From Rufibacter roseus (GTDB lineage: Bacteria; Bacteroidota; Bacteroidia; Cytophagales; Hymenobacteraceae), in assembly GCF_001647285.1 (NCBI RefSeq), contig NZ_LRML01000003.1, positions 186,001-250,000 of the forward strand: a stretch of 64,000 bases of DNA, written 5' to 3'. Every line of letters begins with the position of its first letter. The stretch's first letter is position 1. The notes beneath the pieces are model-generated. The model was not told the DNA's origin. It made no database searches and was given only the letters and a program-made list of their open reading frames with translations. Positions 1 to 8,497 of the stretch are shown here, piece after piece. A program made the translations under genes and the position numbers.

Positions 1-104
1 GGTAATGACTTGTTCTTCTAGTATTCAGCTGCTGCTGAAGAAGAAAAGCTGAGAGGAAATGAAGAGTTTCTGAGGCGAGGAGTTCCACTTAACCATTAAC
101 GTTT

Positions 105-794
105 ATGATTAAAAACAACAAAACCCCCAATCGTGTTGCCTTTGAAGACTTAATGAACCCGGTGAACCGTCGGAACTTCATTCGTTATACAGGCATAGGC
201 ATGGCAACCACTGCTGTATTACTTACCGGCTGCGGCGACGATGACGAAGGCGGCATGAACAACATGAACGCCACGCTCACCAATAATGACACCGGCATAT
301 TGAATTTTGCCTATGCGCTAGAGCAGCTGGAGGCGGCTTTTTATACTAAAGTAATTGCCACTCCATACGCCAATATGTCTACTATGGAGACGAACCTGCT
401 GAAGGACATTAGGGACCATGAAATTGCACACCGCGATTTTTTCAAAGCTGCCCTGGGCTCAGATGCCATTGGTGACCTGCAGGTAGATTTTTCTGCCGTC
501 AACTTCAACGACCGAAACTCTGTGCTTACCACCGCCCGCACGTTTGAAGACTTGGGTGTTTCTGCCTACAACGGCGCAGGGAACTTGATCTCTAACGCTG
601 ATTATTTGGTAATAGCGGGTAAAATAGTATCTGTTGAAGCCCGTCATGCCGCCTGGATTAGAGACATGCTCAGCAACGGCACTTTCTCTGACTCTGCCAA
701 CGCACAAGGTTTAGACCCCGCCATGATGCCTTCTGCTGTGTTGCAAGCAGCAGACCCGTTCATCACGACCACCATAACCAGTCAGTTACCATAA
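105..794 (+). CDS. Tat-exported ferritin-like lipoprotein
   Basis: A 229-residue protein of the bacterial ferritin-like (Ferritin_2 type) family, a four-helix di-metal fold of unsettled function. Seen: a twin-arginine motif (NRRNF, residues 21-25) followed by a hydrophobic stretch and a lipobox LLTGC with Cys43, so it is probably exported folded by Tat and lipidated. The mature part carries the four ligand segments expected: EQLEAAFY, DHEIAH, FEDLGVSAY and VEARHAAW, with two ExxH motifs. It is followed 28 bases later by a second member of the same family on the same strand, so the two are probably one operon and may act together, for example in stress or iron handling (inference). The 104 bases before it hold no recognisable gene or ribosome-binding site. 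Confidence 0.85.
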   Translation: MIKNNKTPNRVAFEDLMNPVNRRNFIRYTGIGMATTAVLLTGCGDDDEGGMNNMNATLTNNDTGILNFAYALEQLEAAFYTKVIATPYANMSTMETNLLKDIRDHEIAHRDFFKAALGSDAIGDLQVDFSAVNFNDRNSVLTTARTFEDLGVSAYNGAGNLISNADYLVIAGKIVSVEARHAAWIRDMLSNGTFSDSANAQGLDPAMMPSAVLQAADPFITTTITSQLP

Positions 795-822
795 GTTAAG
801 TTTTCCCCTAAATCTAATTCCT

Positions 823-1665
823 ATGAATATTCTAAACATTTTCAGAGAGATAGCCAAAGTAGATCCAGAGATATATGACCGCGTAGACAACCGCCGCAGC
901 GTTTTCAAACACATGTCGGGCTTTGGAAGCAAAGTAGCTTTAGCCGCCGTGCCACTGGCCCTGTCTTCTGTTTTCAAGAAAGCCTATGGTCAAAACACAT
1001 CTGGCGTGGTAGGCGTGTTACAGTTTGCCCTTACTCTTGAGCACCTAGAGGCTGAATTTTACAAAGCAGCATTGAATAGTTCGGGGCTTATTCCGACGGG
1101 AGCACCTATGGGAGCCATTACAAAAATAAGAGACCATGAAATTGCCCACGTAACCTTGCTGCAGCAAACCATTACTCAGTTAAACGCCACACCAAACCCA
1201 ATGCCTAACTTTGACCTCACAGGTGGCAATGGGTCCGGTAACGGGCCGTATGCAGATGCGTTCAGCAACTACGCCAAGTTTCTGACAGTAGCTCAGGCCC
1301 TAGAAGATACTGGAGTACGTGCTTATAAAGGGCAGGCTGCTAATTTAATAAGCAATGACACAGTATTGCAGGCAGCCTTGCAGATTCACTCTGTAGAGGC
1401 CCGCCACGCGGCGCACATCCGCCTAATGCGCGCTGGCATGAGCAGTACACCAGACAATGGCAACCTGAAGCCTTGGATCACCTTAACCCAGGCACACGGA
1501 GCTCCGCAGTCTGTTTATGAAGGCGAGGGCGTCACCACACAAGCAGGCGTGGATATCATGACTAATACTGATCCGGACATAACTGCTGCTACTGCTTCAG
1601 AGGCATTTGATGAGCCGCTGACCATGGCACAGGTACAGGCTATAGTAGACCCATTCATAGCCTAG
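823..1665 (+). CDS. Ferritin-like domain protein, Tat-type signal
   Basis: A 280-residue paralogue of the preceding gene. The N-terminus has NRRSVFKH (arginines 24-25), a hydrophobic stretch and a possible cleavage site after AYGQ, so it is probably a Tat substrate, here without a lipobox. The ligand segments EHLEAEFY, DHEIAH, LEDTGVRAY and VEARHAAH are all present, so the di-metal site looks complete. An extra glycine/asparagine-rich loop lies near residue 140 and a roughly 70-residue tail follows the last helix. It ends just ahead of a strong terminator, which fits a two-gene transcript. Confidence 0.85.
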   Translation: MNILNIFREIAKVDPEIYDRVDNRRSVFKHMSGFGSKVALAAVPLALSSVFKKAYGQNTSGVVGVLQFALTLEHLEAEFYKAALNSSGLIPTGAPMGAITKIRDHEIAHVTLLQQTITQLNATPNPMPNFDLTGGNGSGNGPYADAFSNYAKFLTVAQALEDTGVRAYKGQAANLISNDTVLQAALQIHSVEARHAAHIRLMRAGMSSTPDNGNLKPWITLTQAHGAPQSVYEGEGVTTQAGVDIMTNTDPDITAATASEAFDEPLTMAQVQAIVDPFIA

Positions 1666-1687
1666 TTCTTGAAACTAAAGCTATTAA

Positions 1688-1719
1688 AAAAGCAGCCCTT
1701 CACAGGGCTGCTTTTTTTG
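1688..1719 (+). terminator. Rho-independent terminator of the ferritin-like pair
   Basis: A 9-bp stem (AGCAGCCCT / AGGGCTGCT) with a 4-base loop, followed by seven T. It lies about 25 bases after the second ferritin-like stop codon. Confidence 0.85.
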
Positions 1720-1825
1720 TTATTTACTCAGAAAAATCAGTATAAATACAGCAGCTTTTTGGTGGCTTCACACGTATATAGTAGTCCTTAACAAAATACA
1801 CATTCACCTAACTATAATTAAGACC

Positions 1826-2020
1826 ATGTTGGAGTACGTAAAATTGATTTTGGACAAAGTGAGCTTTGACCCAAAATTGTTTGAGAAAGAGCTAAGAAAA
1901 AGCATGCGCATGCTAGTAAGAAATGAATTAGAAGCTTTACAGGCATGGTGCTACAAGCGCTTCCCAAGTTCTTACTACACCATTTTAGACAAGGTCTTCG
2001 GGAACGTGATGGCTGCTTAA
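1826..2020 (+). CDS. Small hypothetical protein (64 aa)
   Basis: Not recognised. The reading frame gives a plausible small soluble helical protein rich in Leu, Lys and Glu, with [14 protein letters not shown] and a C-terminal [10 protein letters not shown]. Its composition is protein-like and it does not lie inside another gene, except that its last 36 bases overlap the end of queG on the other strand, a tail-to-tail overlap. I think it is real, but this rests on composition and position only. Confidence 0.55.
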   Translation: MLEYVKLILDKVSFDPKLFEKELRKSMRMLVRNELEALQAWCYKRFPSSYYTILDKVFGNVMAA

Positions 2021-2956
2021 AACCTCGTCCTGATGGGCCACAAAACGAAGGTTACGGGTTAGACCCTTATAACCTGTTCGTTTTACGGCCGAATTTTTGA
2101 AGATTGTCCCGAACACATCTTGAGTAAGCTCCTGCCACTCCCCCGCGGATAGGCGGAGCAACTCTGGATGCGGGGTAAAAGCAGGCTCTTGGTGCGGCTT
2201 GCTAAACCTATTCCAGGGGCAGACATCCTGACAAATATCACACCCAAAAATCCAATTCCCGAACTTCCCGTTCACCTCCTGCGGAATCTGGTCTTTCAGC
2301 TCAATAGTAAAATAGGATATACACTTGCTGCCGTCAACCACATAAGGTTCTGAAATGGCATCGGTTGGGCAAGCGTCCATGCATTTGGTGCAGGTACCAC
2401 AATAATCTTTTATGGGCCCATCGGGCTCCAGCTCCAAATCCAGAATCAATTCGGCAATAAAAAAGAAACTGCCCACACCTGGCCTGATCAGGTTACTGTT
2501 CTTACCAACCCAACCCAAACCGCTTTTCTTTGCCCACACTTTGTCCATAACCGGGGCCGAATCAACAAACACCCTACCGCCAACTTCGCCTATCTCATCC
2601 TGAATATACTGGAACAGCGTTTTAAGTTTGTCTTTAATGACGAAGTGATAGTCTTGCCCGTACGCGTACTTGGATATTTGGTACGTATCCTGGGGCTGAG
2701 TTTCTTCAGGAAAATAATTCAGCAACAAACTCACCACCGATTTAGCCCCTTCCACTAACAGCCGTGGGTCTAGCCGTTTGTCAAAGTGGTTGGCCATGTA
2801 GTGCATTTGGCCGTGCTTTTTCTGGTTTAGCCAATTCTCCAGCCGGGGTGCCTCTTCCCCCAGAAATTCTGCCTTTGACACACCGCAGTACATAAACCCC
2901 AGTTCCTGGGCTTTCTGCTTGATAAGGTGCGTATGTTTGGGGGCTAGATTAAGCAT
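1985..2956 (-). CDS. queG: Epoxyqueuosine reductase QueG
   Basis: QueG is the cobalamin-dependent cytosolic enzyme that reduces epoxyqueuosine to queuosine in the wobble position of tRNAs with GUN anticodons. Seen in the 323 residues: the cobalamin-binding core with SAPVMDK (Asp138 at the position of the proposed proton donor) followed by [10 protein letters not shown], then two 4Fe-4S motifs, [12 protein letters not shown] (Cys186, 189, 192, 196) and, from Cys212 and the later motif, [11 protein letters not shown]. Family members with an extra HEAT-like tail are longer; this one is the short form. It is transcribed away from ruvB and overlaps a small ORF at its 3' end. Confidence 0.95.
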   Translation of the reverse strand: MLNLAPKHTHLIKQKAQELGFMYCGVSKAEFLGEEAPRLENWLNQKKHGQMHYMANHFDKRLDPRLLVEGAKSVVSLLLNYFPEETQPQDTYQISKYAYGQDYHFVIKDKLKTLFQYIQDEIGEVGGRVFVDSAPVMDKVWAKKSGLGWVGKNSNLIRPGVGSFFFIAELILDLELEPDGPIKDYCGTCTKCMDACPTDAISEPYVVDGSKCISYFTIELKDQIPQEVNGKFGNWIFGCDICQDVCPWNRFSKPHQEPAFTPHPELLRLSAGEWQELTQDVFGTIFKNSAVKRTGYKGLTRNLRFVAHQDEVLSSHHVPEDLV

Positions 2957-3021
2957 TCTGTAAACTGGCTGTGGCTAAAGAACAAAATTGGCGGAAAAGA
3001 ATTTCAGTTGCTGACATTTTT

Positions 3022-3060
3022 CTGTTTTCAGGCTGGTTTTTGAAAATTAGGCCGAAAACA
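3022..3060. repeat. CTGTTTT palindrome, copy 1
   Basis: Imperfect copy with outer arms GTTTTC / GAAAAC. It lies 65 bases upstream of the queG start. Confidence 0.6.
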
Positions 3061-3123
3061 ACATTCCCTCAGACCTAACTCCTGTACGAATTCCGTTACC
3101 CTTTGAAGGGGCGAAGGAGGATG

Positions 3124-3291
3124 TGAAGTTCTCGCACTTAGAGATTGCTCTTCCGGATTTGTAATCCGGAAGCGGGTACTGAGGGGATTTATAATCCCTG
3201 TTGCTACGCCGTTGATTGGAAAAGCTGCGGATTACAAATCCGCGGGACACTTAAGTTCGGGATTTGAAATCCCGAACAGCGGAGAACATAA
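3124..3291 (+). repeat. MITE-like 168-bp element, copy 1
   Basis: A chain of four short palindromes around an AAATCC/GGATT core: 3150-3172, 3182-3199, 3227-3243 and 3256-3276. The ends are imperfect inverted repeats (TGAAGTTCTC and GAGAACATAA). The same order of palindromes and linkers recurs in opposite orientation at 50614-50780. No coding frame is convincing across it. Confidence 0.75.
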
Positions 3292-3408
3292 CACCCCTGC
3301 TTTGAAGAGGGAAGGGTGATTAGGTATGTTGGATATACTTCTTATGAGAATCTTCGCCTGCATAGTATTCATTTGAACAGGAGCTTTCGGTTCTTCCTCA
3401 GTTTTTGT

Positions 3409-3470
3409 CATCCCCCTACCCCCTTCAAAGGGGGACGGATCGTGTGCAAAATATTGTGGAGTAAAATGAG
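3409..3470 (-). repeat. GC-rich dispersed repeat (CCCCCTTTGAAGGGGG type)
   Basis: Carries CATCCCCCTACCCCCTTC followed by AAAGGGGG. The same words recur near 8187, 37029, 42779, 42968 and 59157 in both orientations. A partial copy lies at 3098-3124. The remaining 3292-3527 stretch holds no gene that I can support. Confidence 0.6.
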
Positions 3471-3527
3471 TTCTGAGAAATAGAATAGTGCTTTTACTTT
3501 TTCAATACATCTTCCGAAGATGAGCCT

Positions 3528-3566
3528 GAAAAGAAAAACTCACAGGCCAAACAACCTGTGAGTTCT
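3528..3566 (-). terminator. Terminator of ruvB
   Basis: A 10-bp stem (AACTCACAGG at 3537-3546, CCTGTGAGTT at 3555-3564). Read on the minus strand it is followed by TTTTTCTTTT. Confidence 0.75.
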
Positions 3567-3599
3567 TTTCAATGGCTTCAATGGATTAGTAACTCCACC

Positions 3600-3638
3600 C
3601 ATTTTAGACCTCTTTTTCAAAAAACAGCCTTAAAACGC
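3600..3638. repeat. CTGTTTT palindrome, copy 2
   Basis: Well preserved; it sits three bases beyond the ruvB stop codon, between the gene and its terminator. Confidence 0.7.
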
Positions 3639-3640
3639 CA

Positions 3641-4684
3641 CTACTCTGCCTGGTCAAACAAGGTACCACTGCGCACGTGGTTAGGCGGAATCTTGCCTAA
3701 GTGACGATAAGCTGCCTCAGTGGCTTCACGGCCGCGGCTGGTGCGCTTCACGTACCCTTCCTGAATCAGGAACGGCTCGTAGACTTCTTCAATGGTTTCG
3801 GCTTCTTCACCGCAGGCCGTGGCAATGGTAGACAAACCAACCGGACCACCTTTGAACTTATCAATGATGGTGCTCAGAATGCGCTTATCCATTTCGTCTA
3901 GGCCACTTTGATCTACATCCAAGGCATTCAGGGCGAAGCGGGCAATTTCTACGGTTATGGTTCCGTCACCTTTGATTTGGGCGAAGTCACGGGTACGGCG
4001 CAACAGGTTGTTGGCAATACGTGGCGTGCCCCGGCTACGGCGGGCAATTTCAAAGGCGGCATCTTCATGAATAGGAGCACCTAAAATTTCAGAAGAACGC
4101 TGCACAATGGTGGTCAACAGCTTTGAATCATAATACTCTAAACGCGCGTTGATGCCAAAGCGAGCCCGCAGCGGTGAGGTCAACAAACCAGACCGCGTAG
4201 TAGCACCAATCAACGTGAACGGATTCAGAGAAATCTGCACCGACCGGGCATTAGGGCCCGAGTCTAGCATAATGTCAATCTTGTAGTCCTCCATGGCGGA
4301 GTACAGGTACTCCTCCACAATAGGGTTCAGGCGGTGAATCTCGTCAATGAACAGTACATCGTTCCGCTCCAGGTTAGTAAGCAACCCCGCCAGATCGCTG
4401 GGTTTGTCTAGCACCGGGCCAGACGTGATTTTAATATTAGAACCCAGTGCGTTGGCAATGATATGGCTTAGCGTGGTTTTACCTAAGCCTGGAGGGCCGT
4501 GCAACAGCACGTGGTCCAAGGCCTCGCCCCGCATAATGGCCGCGCCCACAAATACTTTCAGGTTCTCCACTACCTTGTCCTGACCCGTAAAGTCACCGAA
4601 ATCAAGCGGCCGGAGCGCTTTGTCGTACTCCTTCTCAGCGGGCGAAAGGTTATCGGCGGAGCCGGTTAAATAATCTTCTCTCAT
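3641..4684 (-). CDS. ruvB: Holliday junction branch migration helicase RuvB
   Basis: The AAA+ motor that, with RuvA, drives branch migration of Holliday junctions before RuvC cuts them. Seen: Walker A GPPGLGKT near residue 63, Walker B LFIDEIH, sensor 1 LIGATTRSG, the arginine-finger region SPLRARFG, and the C-terminal winged helix with [14 protein letters not shown]. The length of 347 residues is normal. I chose the ATG at 4684 because the protein MREDYLTG... starts like other RuvB proteins and because a TATCTTTG box on the minus strand at 4708-4715 would place the transcript start inside any longer reading from 4735. Confidence 0.96.
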   Translation of the reverse strand: MREDYLTGSADNLSPAEKEYDKALRPLDFGDFTGQDKVVENLKVFVGAAIMRGEALDHVLLHGPPGLGKTTLSHIIANALGSNIKITSGPVLDKPSDLAGLLTNLERNDVLFIDEIHRLNPIVEEYLYSAMEDYKIDIMLDSGPNARSVQISLNPFTLIGATTRSGLLTSPLRARFGINARLEYYDSKLLTTIVQRSSEILGAPIHEDAAFEIARRSRGTPRIANNLLRRTRDFAQIKGDGTITVEIARFALNALDVDQSGLDEMDKRILSTIIDKFKGGPVGLSTIATACGEEAETIEEVYEPFLIQEGYVKRTSRGREATEAAYRHLGKIPPNHVRSGTLFDQAE

Positions 4685-4707
4685 GGTAAAATCTCTTGGC
4701 AGTAAAG

Positions 4708-4715
4708 CAAAGATA
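4708..4715 (-). promoter_or_regulatory. Candidate -7 box of the ruvB promoter
   Basis: TATCTTTG matches the Bacteroidota housekeeping -7 consensus TAnnTTTG exactly. I see no clear -33 TTTG at the expected distance, so this is tentative. It sits 24 bases before the ruvB ATG. Confidence 0.4.
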
Positions 4716-4941
4716 CAGTTGTAAAGGTAACACATCTGCCGCTAAAAACGCTCCATGAGCCGCCGCAAAAACCGTAGTTTTTGCTATTATTTTTACCATT
4801 AACAATCTTTTGCCAGTATATTTAGCAACCACTTCTGCTGTGTCTGATTGAACGCCTGATTTAGTCAGTTTTTTGTCCCGCCATTTGAAGTAAGGTGTAA
4901 CCATCTCGGCAAAGAAACAGGCATTTATTTCATGATTGCTC

Positions 4942-5553
4942 TTATTCCTGCTCCAGCTCTTGCAGCATGTTTTCCAGTTCCTGCACTACCGGTTCATACT
5001 TCTCTTGGTACTGCAGCCTCTGGAAATAAATGGTAAGGCCACCGGTAAAAACCATAAGCATAGCCAGCCCTATGTGAGCAATCACGCGGTGCAGGGTGGA
5101 GCTCTCTACCATGGCACCATATATCATGAGCTGTAGCCCAATTCCGAAGAGCGCCATGTACAAAGGCACGAAAATGCGCAAAGAGCCATAGATAAACCGG
5201 AAGCTTTTAAGGGAGCTTTTTACAAACTTTTTGCTGCTGAGGCTAGGCGATTGCCTGCTCCAGGGACTGCTTTTCAACCAACCGCCTATACTGGCCACCA
5301 ACAAGGCCCCAAATATCACGATGACACCCACTTTCGTCCAGGCGGAATCACCGAAGTCTTTCATCCAGAAAAAATGGAAGAAAAAGGCATTGGCCACCAC
5401 ACCTACCGTCATCATGAAATTAGAGAAGAACAGTTTCCGCCGAAGCTTTTTCACCTGCTTCAGTATCTGCGCCTGATCACTTTTGGGGGCAGCGTATGTT
5501 GGCTCCGGCTTTGCCTGCTGCTGCCATGCTTTTTGAAGTTGCTCAAAATCCAT
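4942..5553 (-). CDS. Four-TM membrane protein, possible anti-sigma partner
   Basis: A 203-residue protein not assigned to a named family. It begins with a soluble, glutamine-rich 40-residue segment (MDFEQLQKAWQQQ), then four hydrophobic segments near residues 43-63, 74-92, 125-146 and 158-178, and ends in a short charged helix. Its start overlaps the end of the ECF sigma gene by 11 bases, so the two are probably translationally coupled. That arrangement is typical of a sigma factor and its membrane-bound antagonist or sensor, but this protein lacks a recognisable zinc-binding anti-sigma motif; the role is inference. Confidence 0.8.
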   Translation of the reverse strand: MDFEQLQKAWQQQAKPEPTYAAPKSDQAQILKQVKKLRRKLFFSNFMMTVGVVANAFFFHFFWMKDFGDSAWTKVGVIVIFGALLVASIGGWLKSSPWSRQSPSLSSKKFVKSSLKSFRFIYGSLRIFVPLYMALFGIGLQLMIYGAMVESSTLHRVIAHIGLAMLMVFTGGLTIYFQRLQYQEKYEPVVQELENMLQELEQE

Positions 5554-6088
5554 ATGATTGACCTCCCTCCCTTTCAGAGTTTCCTGCTGTCTCTTTTTCC
5601 ATTAACTGCCCTATCTTTTTCTTAATGCGATTGATTTTCACACCCACGTTGCTGGTGGAAATTCCCAGCACTTCTGCTATCTCTTTGTAAGGCACCTCCT
5701 CCAATACCAGTGATATGATTAGCCTTTCCTGATTCTGCAGTTGGGCTATGCAGCGGTGCAGTTTGTTTAGCAGTTGCTCCTGCTCCAGTGCTTCTGTTTT
5801 GGCAGAACCGGTGTCGGCAAGTTGTGCCTCGTGTCCGGTTAAAGAGGTTGGCTGACGTTGCTGTTTTCTGCGGAATACAATGGCTGTATTCAGTGCAATG
5901 CGGTAGAGCCAGGTGCTGAGTTTAGCCTCTCCTCTGAACGTAGGCAGGCTCTGCCACACCTGCACCATAATCTCCTGGTACAAATCATTTGCCTCGTCCG
6001 GATCCGGCACATACGCCCGACATATTCTGAAAATCCGGGATCGGTTATCCAACTCAATCTGCTTAAACTTTTCTTCGCGGGTTAGCAA
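5543..6088 (-). CDS. ECF-type RNA polymerase sigma factor
   Basis: A 181-residue sigma-70 family factor of the extracytoplasmic function group. Region 2 is visible as DEANDLYQEIMVQVWQSL with the -10 recognition helix ending in STWLYRIALNTAI; region 4 is a helix-turn-helix with LEEVPYKEIAEVLGISTSNV. It directs RNA polymerase to a small regulon, normally in response to an envelope signal relayed by the gene downstream, with which it overlaps. The start chosen gives MLTREEKFKQIELDNRSR, a normal N-terminus for this group. Confidence 0.93.
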   Translation of the reverse strand: MLTREEKFKQIELDNRSRIFRICRAYVPDPDEANDLYQEIMVQVWQSLPTFRGEAKLSTWLYRIALNTAIVFRRKQQRQPTSLTGHEAQLADTGSAKTEALEQEQLLNKLHRCIAQLQNQERLIISLVLEEVPYKEIAEVLGISTSNVGVKINRIKKKIGQLMEKETAGNSEREGGQSYGF

Positions 6089-6193
6089 AACGTGACTGGT
6101 TCTGGTTTTTAAGCTTAGATGGATAAAAGGGTATTTTATTACAGAAATGCTCCGTAAAAAATTAAAATAACTTTAAACCGATGGCAGGAAACT

Positions 6194-6233
6194 CTGTTTT
6201 TGGTCTGCTTTCCTGATAATAGGCCAAAAACAG
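6194..6233. repeat. CTGTTTT palindrome, copy 3
   Basis: Outer arms CTGTTTTTGG / CCAAAAACAG pair over ten bases. Its right end is shared with the left arm of the adjacent terminator. Confidence 0.75.
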
Positions 6234-6268
6234 AAGAGCAGCCGCAAATGCGGCTGCTCTTCTGTTTT
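6227..6268 (-). terminator. Strong terminator of the GNAT gene
   Basis: A perfect 19-bp stem (6227-6245 with 6250-6268) and an AAAT loop, with AAAA / TTTT at the stem ends. It serves the minus-strand acetyltransferase and could stop transcription in either direction. Confidence 0.85.
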
Positions 6269-6287
6269 CATATCTAAGTTGCAAATT

Positions 6288-6794
6288 CTACGGCAAAATT
6301 CGCTTACCCAGAATCTTCAGGGTTCGCTCCTCCCCTTCAATCATAGCAATGTTGGGCAAGGTACCCCAATCTTCAAACCAGAAGCTGCGGAACAGACGCA
6401 AAGTAGGTTCATTATGCGCGAAGATGTACCCTATCAATGTTTTGATTCCTAACTGGGGCGCCATATTGATGGCGTATTGCAGAATCTGTTTCCCTAAACC
6501 GGAGTTCTGCTTCTCCGGGCACAGGTAAATATTTATTTCAGCGGTGGCGTTGTAGGCAGGGCGGTCATAAAACGACTGAAAGCTCACCCAACCCACCGTC
6601 TCGTCGTCTTCTATCACCAACCATAGCGGCCGGGTCTCGGGGTTGTGCGCTTCAAACCACGCGTACCTGCTTTGCACCGTCACGGGCTCTGTGTCTGCCG
6701 TTACCATACCGGAAGCTACCGATGAATTGTAGATCTCCACCACCTTGGGCAGGTCTGAAATAATAGCATTCCTATATGCAAGCGCAGCAGCCAT
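6288..6794 (-). CDS. GNAT-family N-acetyltransferase, phosphinothricin-type
   Basis: A 168-residue acetyl-CoA-dependent acetyltransferase. The order of segments fits the phosphinothricin/methionine sulfoximine acetyltransferase group: YRNAIISDLPKVVEIYN at the start, GWVSFQSFYDRPAY, AEINIYLCPEKQNSGLGKQ with the acetyl-CoA loop (QNSGLG), and the C-terminal NEPTLRLFRSFWF. The substrate cannot be told from sequence; small amino-acid-like compounds are usual. It starts 10 bases after the acyl-CoA dehydrogenase stop on the same strand, so the two are likely co-transcribed. Confidence 0.85.
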   Translation of the reverse strand: MAAALAYRNAIISDLPKVVEIYNSSVASGMVTADTEPVTVQSRYAWFEAHNPETRPLWLVIEDDETVGWVSFQSFYDRPAYNATAEINIYLCPEKQNSGLGKQILQYAINMAPQLGIKTLIGYIFAHNEPTLRLFRSFWFEDWGTLPNIAMIEGEERTLKILGKRILP

Positions 6795-6804
6795 TCAGTA
6801 CATT

Positions 6805-7983
6805 TTATTTAAACGCCGGAATTCCGGTAATATCTGCCCCTGTTATGAGCAGGTGAATGTCGTGTGTGCCTTCATAGGTGATCACGCTTTCCAGGTTCAT
6901 CATGTGGCGCATGATGGGGTATTCACCGGTGATACCCATACCACCGTGAATCTGGCGCGCCTCACGCGCAACCTGAAGCGCCATGTCTACGCTGTTGCGC
7001 TTGGCCATGGAAATCTGCTGGGTAGTGGCTTTGCCTTCGTTTTTCAGAACACCCAAACGCCACACCATCAGTTGCGCCTTGGTAATTTCAGTAATCATCT
7101 CGGCTAGTTTCTTCTGGATAAGCTGGAAGCTGGCAATTGGCTTGTCAAACTGAATGCGCTGCTTGGCATAATTCAACGCACTTTCATAGCAGTCAATGGC
7201 TGCACCAACGGCTCCCCAGGCAATGCCGTAACGCGCGGAGTCAAGACAGCCAAGCGGCCCTTTTAAACCATCAATGTTAGGGAGCAGATTTTCCTTCGGC
7301 ACTTTCACGTTATCAAACACCAGCTCACCGGTGCAGGACGCACGCAAACTCCATTTATTATGAATTTCGGGCGTAGTGAACCCTTCCATGCCGCGCTCCA
7401 CAATAAGACCTTTGATACGGCCTTGTTCGTTTTTGGCCCACACTACCGCCACCTGGCACTCAGGGGAGTTAGAGATCCAGAGCTTGGCACCGTTGAGCAG
7501 ATAATGGTCGCCCATGTCTTTGATGTTGGTGACCATGCCGCCGGGGTTAGAACCGAAGTCAGGTTCGGTGAGACCGAAGCAGCCCAACCACTCGCCGCTG
7601 GCCAGCTTGGGCAGGTACTTCTTCCGCTGCTCCTCAGAACCATAGGCGTAGATGGGGTACATCACCAAAGACCCTTGCACCGATGCCGTGGATCGCATAC
7701 CGCTGTCGCCGCGCTCAATCTCCTGCATAATGAGGCCGTAGCTGATGTAGTCTAACCCGCCCCCGCCGTACTCTTCCGGAATGGTAGGCCCAAAAGCTCC
7801 TACTTCGCCAAACTTTGGCACAATTCCACTAGGGAAATGTGCGTCTTGTGCCCACTTTTCAATATTGGGGGAGATTTCGCGCTTCACGAAATCGCGCATG
7901 GTCTGGCGGATAAGCTTGTGCTCTTCGGTGAGCAGATCGTCTATGTTATAGTAGTCGGTAAAGCCTGAATTCTCTGATGCCAT
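6805..7983 (-). CDS. Acyl-CoA dehydrogenase, glutaryl-CoA dehydrogenase type
   Basis: A 392-residue FAD-dependent acyl-CoA dehydrogenase. The closest pattern I know is glutaryl-CoA dehydrogenase (lysine/tryptophan breakdown, glutaryl-CoA to crotonyl-CoA): SGMRSTASVQGSLVMYPI contains the arginine that holds the substrate carboxylate, and the catalytic glutamate lies in YEGTHDIH (Glu371). The N-terminal helical, middle beta (GLTEPDFGSNPG) and C-terminal helical domains are all present and full length. Whether it decarboxylates glutaryl-CoA or only dehydrogenates is not visible. Confidence 0.88.
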   Translation of the reverse strand: MASENSGFTDYYNIDDLLTEEHKLIRQTMRDFVKREISPNIEKWAQDAHFPSGIVPKFGEVGAFGPTIPEEYGGGGLDYISYGLIMQEIERGDSGMRSTASVQGSLVMYPIYAYGSEEQRKKYLPKLASGEWLGCFGLTEPDFGSNPGGMVTNIKDMGDHYLLNGAKLWISNSPECQVAVVWAKNEQGRIKGLIVERGMEGFTTPEIHNKWSLRASCTGELVFDNVKVPKENLLPNIDGLKGPLGCLDSARYGIAWGAVGAAIDCYESALNYAKQRIQFDKPIASFQLIQKKLAEMITEITKAQLMVWRLGVLKNEGKATTQQISMAKRNSVDMALQVAREARQIHGGMGITGEYPIMRHMMNLESVITYEGTHDIHLLITGADITGIPAFK

Positions 7984-8098
7984 AGTCTGGATAGGTTATC
8001 GTCGGTTAGGGGTACTGTCTATTGCCAAACATAAGAAGAAACTGGGGGCAGGGCAACAGAAATGATAAGATAACCGAGGATGGCAACAAGAAGTTACG

Positions 8099-8138
8099 CT
8101 GTTTTAGGCCTGTTTCCTAAAAAATAAGCCAAAAACAG
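8099..8138. repeat. CTGTTTT palindrome, copy 4
   Basis: 40 bases with outer arms CTGTTTT / AAAACAG, about 115 bases upstream of the acyl-CoA dehydrogenase start. Confidence 0.7.
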
Positions 8139-8186
8139 AAATGTTTACAGTTACTCCTCCTCCACTTGTGCCAATTTAAGCCTTGC

Positions 8187-8298
8187 TGATACTCCCCCAT
8201 TGAGGAGGGTAAAGGGGATGTGTACACTAGTGAGTCAACGTATTTCTGAGACCTCTGTTCTAGTCATCCTGAGCTTGCCGAAGGATCTCACGGAGACA
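8187..8298. repeat. Two GC-rich dispersed repeats in tandem
   Basis: 8187-8230 is a CTGATACTCCCCC...GGGGATG copy; 8262-8298 carries GTCATCCTGAGC and GAAGGATCT, a word pair also present at 37123-37163. The gap from 7984 to 8487 holds only repeats as far as I can see. Confidence 0.55.
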
Positions 8299-8373
8299 AA
8301 ATATTGGAAAGACAACCCTCAGCTGTTTGTAGTCTTCCTCCAGAGGTAGACTAAAAACAGCATTAGCACAACC

Positions 8374-8412
8374 GCCTTTTTAAGCTACTTTTTCCAAACG
8401 AAGTCTAAAACG
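8374..8412. repeat. CTGTTTT palindrome, copy 5 (degenerate)
   Basis: Only the right half (AGTCTAAAACGC) and the central T-run are clear. Confidence 0.35.
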
Positions 8413-8458
8413 CAAAAGCCCTCACCAGTTATAGAAACCAATGAGGGCAGAATTCTCT

Positions 8459-8497
8459 CGTTTTAGCGTTAATTTATGAAAAACAGGCTAAAAACGC
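8459..8497. repeat. CTGTTTT palindrome, copy 6, spanning a stop codon
   Basis: Ends GCTAAAAACGC; it includes the TAG stop codon of the TonB receptor (8488-8490), so a few codons may have been supplied or altered by the element. Confidence 0.65.

Noticed and set aside
3047-3250. 67-codon frame on the minus strand
   Set aside because: It lies across the MITE-like palindromes and palindrome copy 1; the peptide is simply the translation of repeats.
3149-3276. CRISPR array from the repeated AAATCC palindromes
   Set aside because: The units differ in sequence, spacing is uneven, there are only four, and no cas gene is near; the copy at 50614 shows the whole chain is one dispersed element.
4650-4904. 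84-codon frame on the minus strand upstream of ruvB
   Set aside because: It overlaps the ruvB start in another frame and would run through the candidate ruvB promoter; no homologue is recognised.
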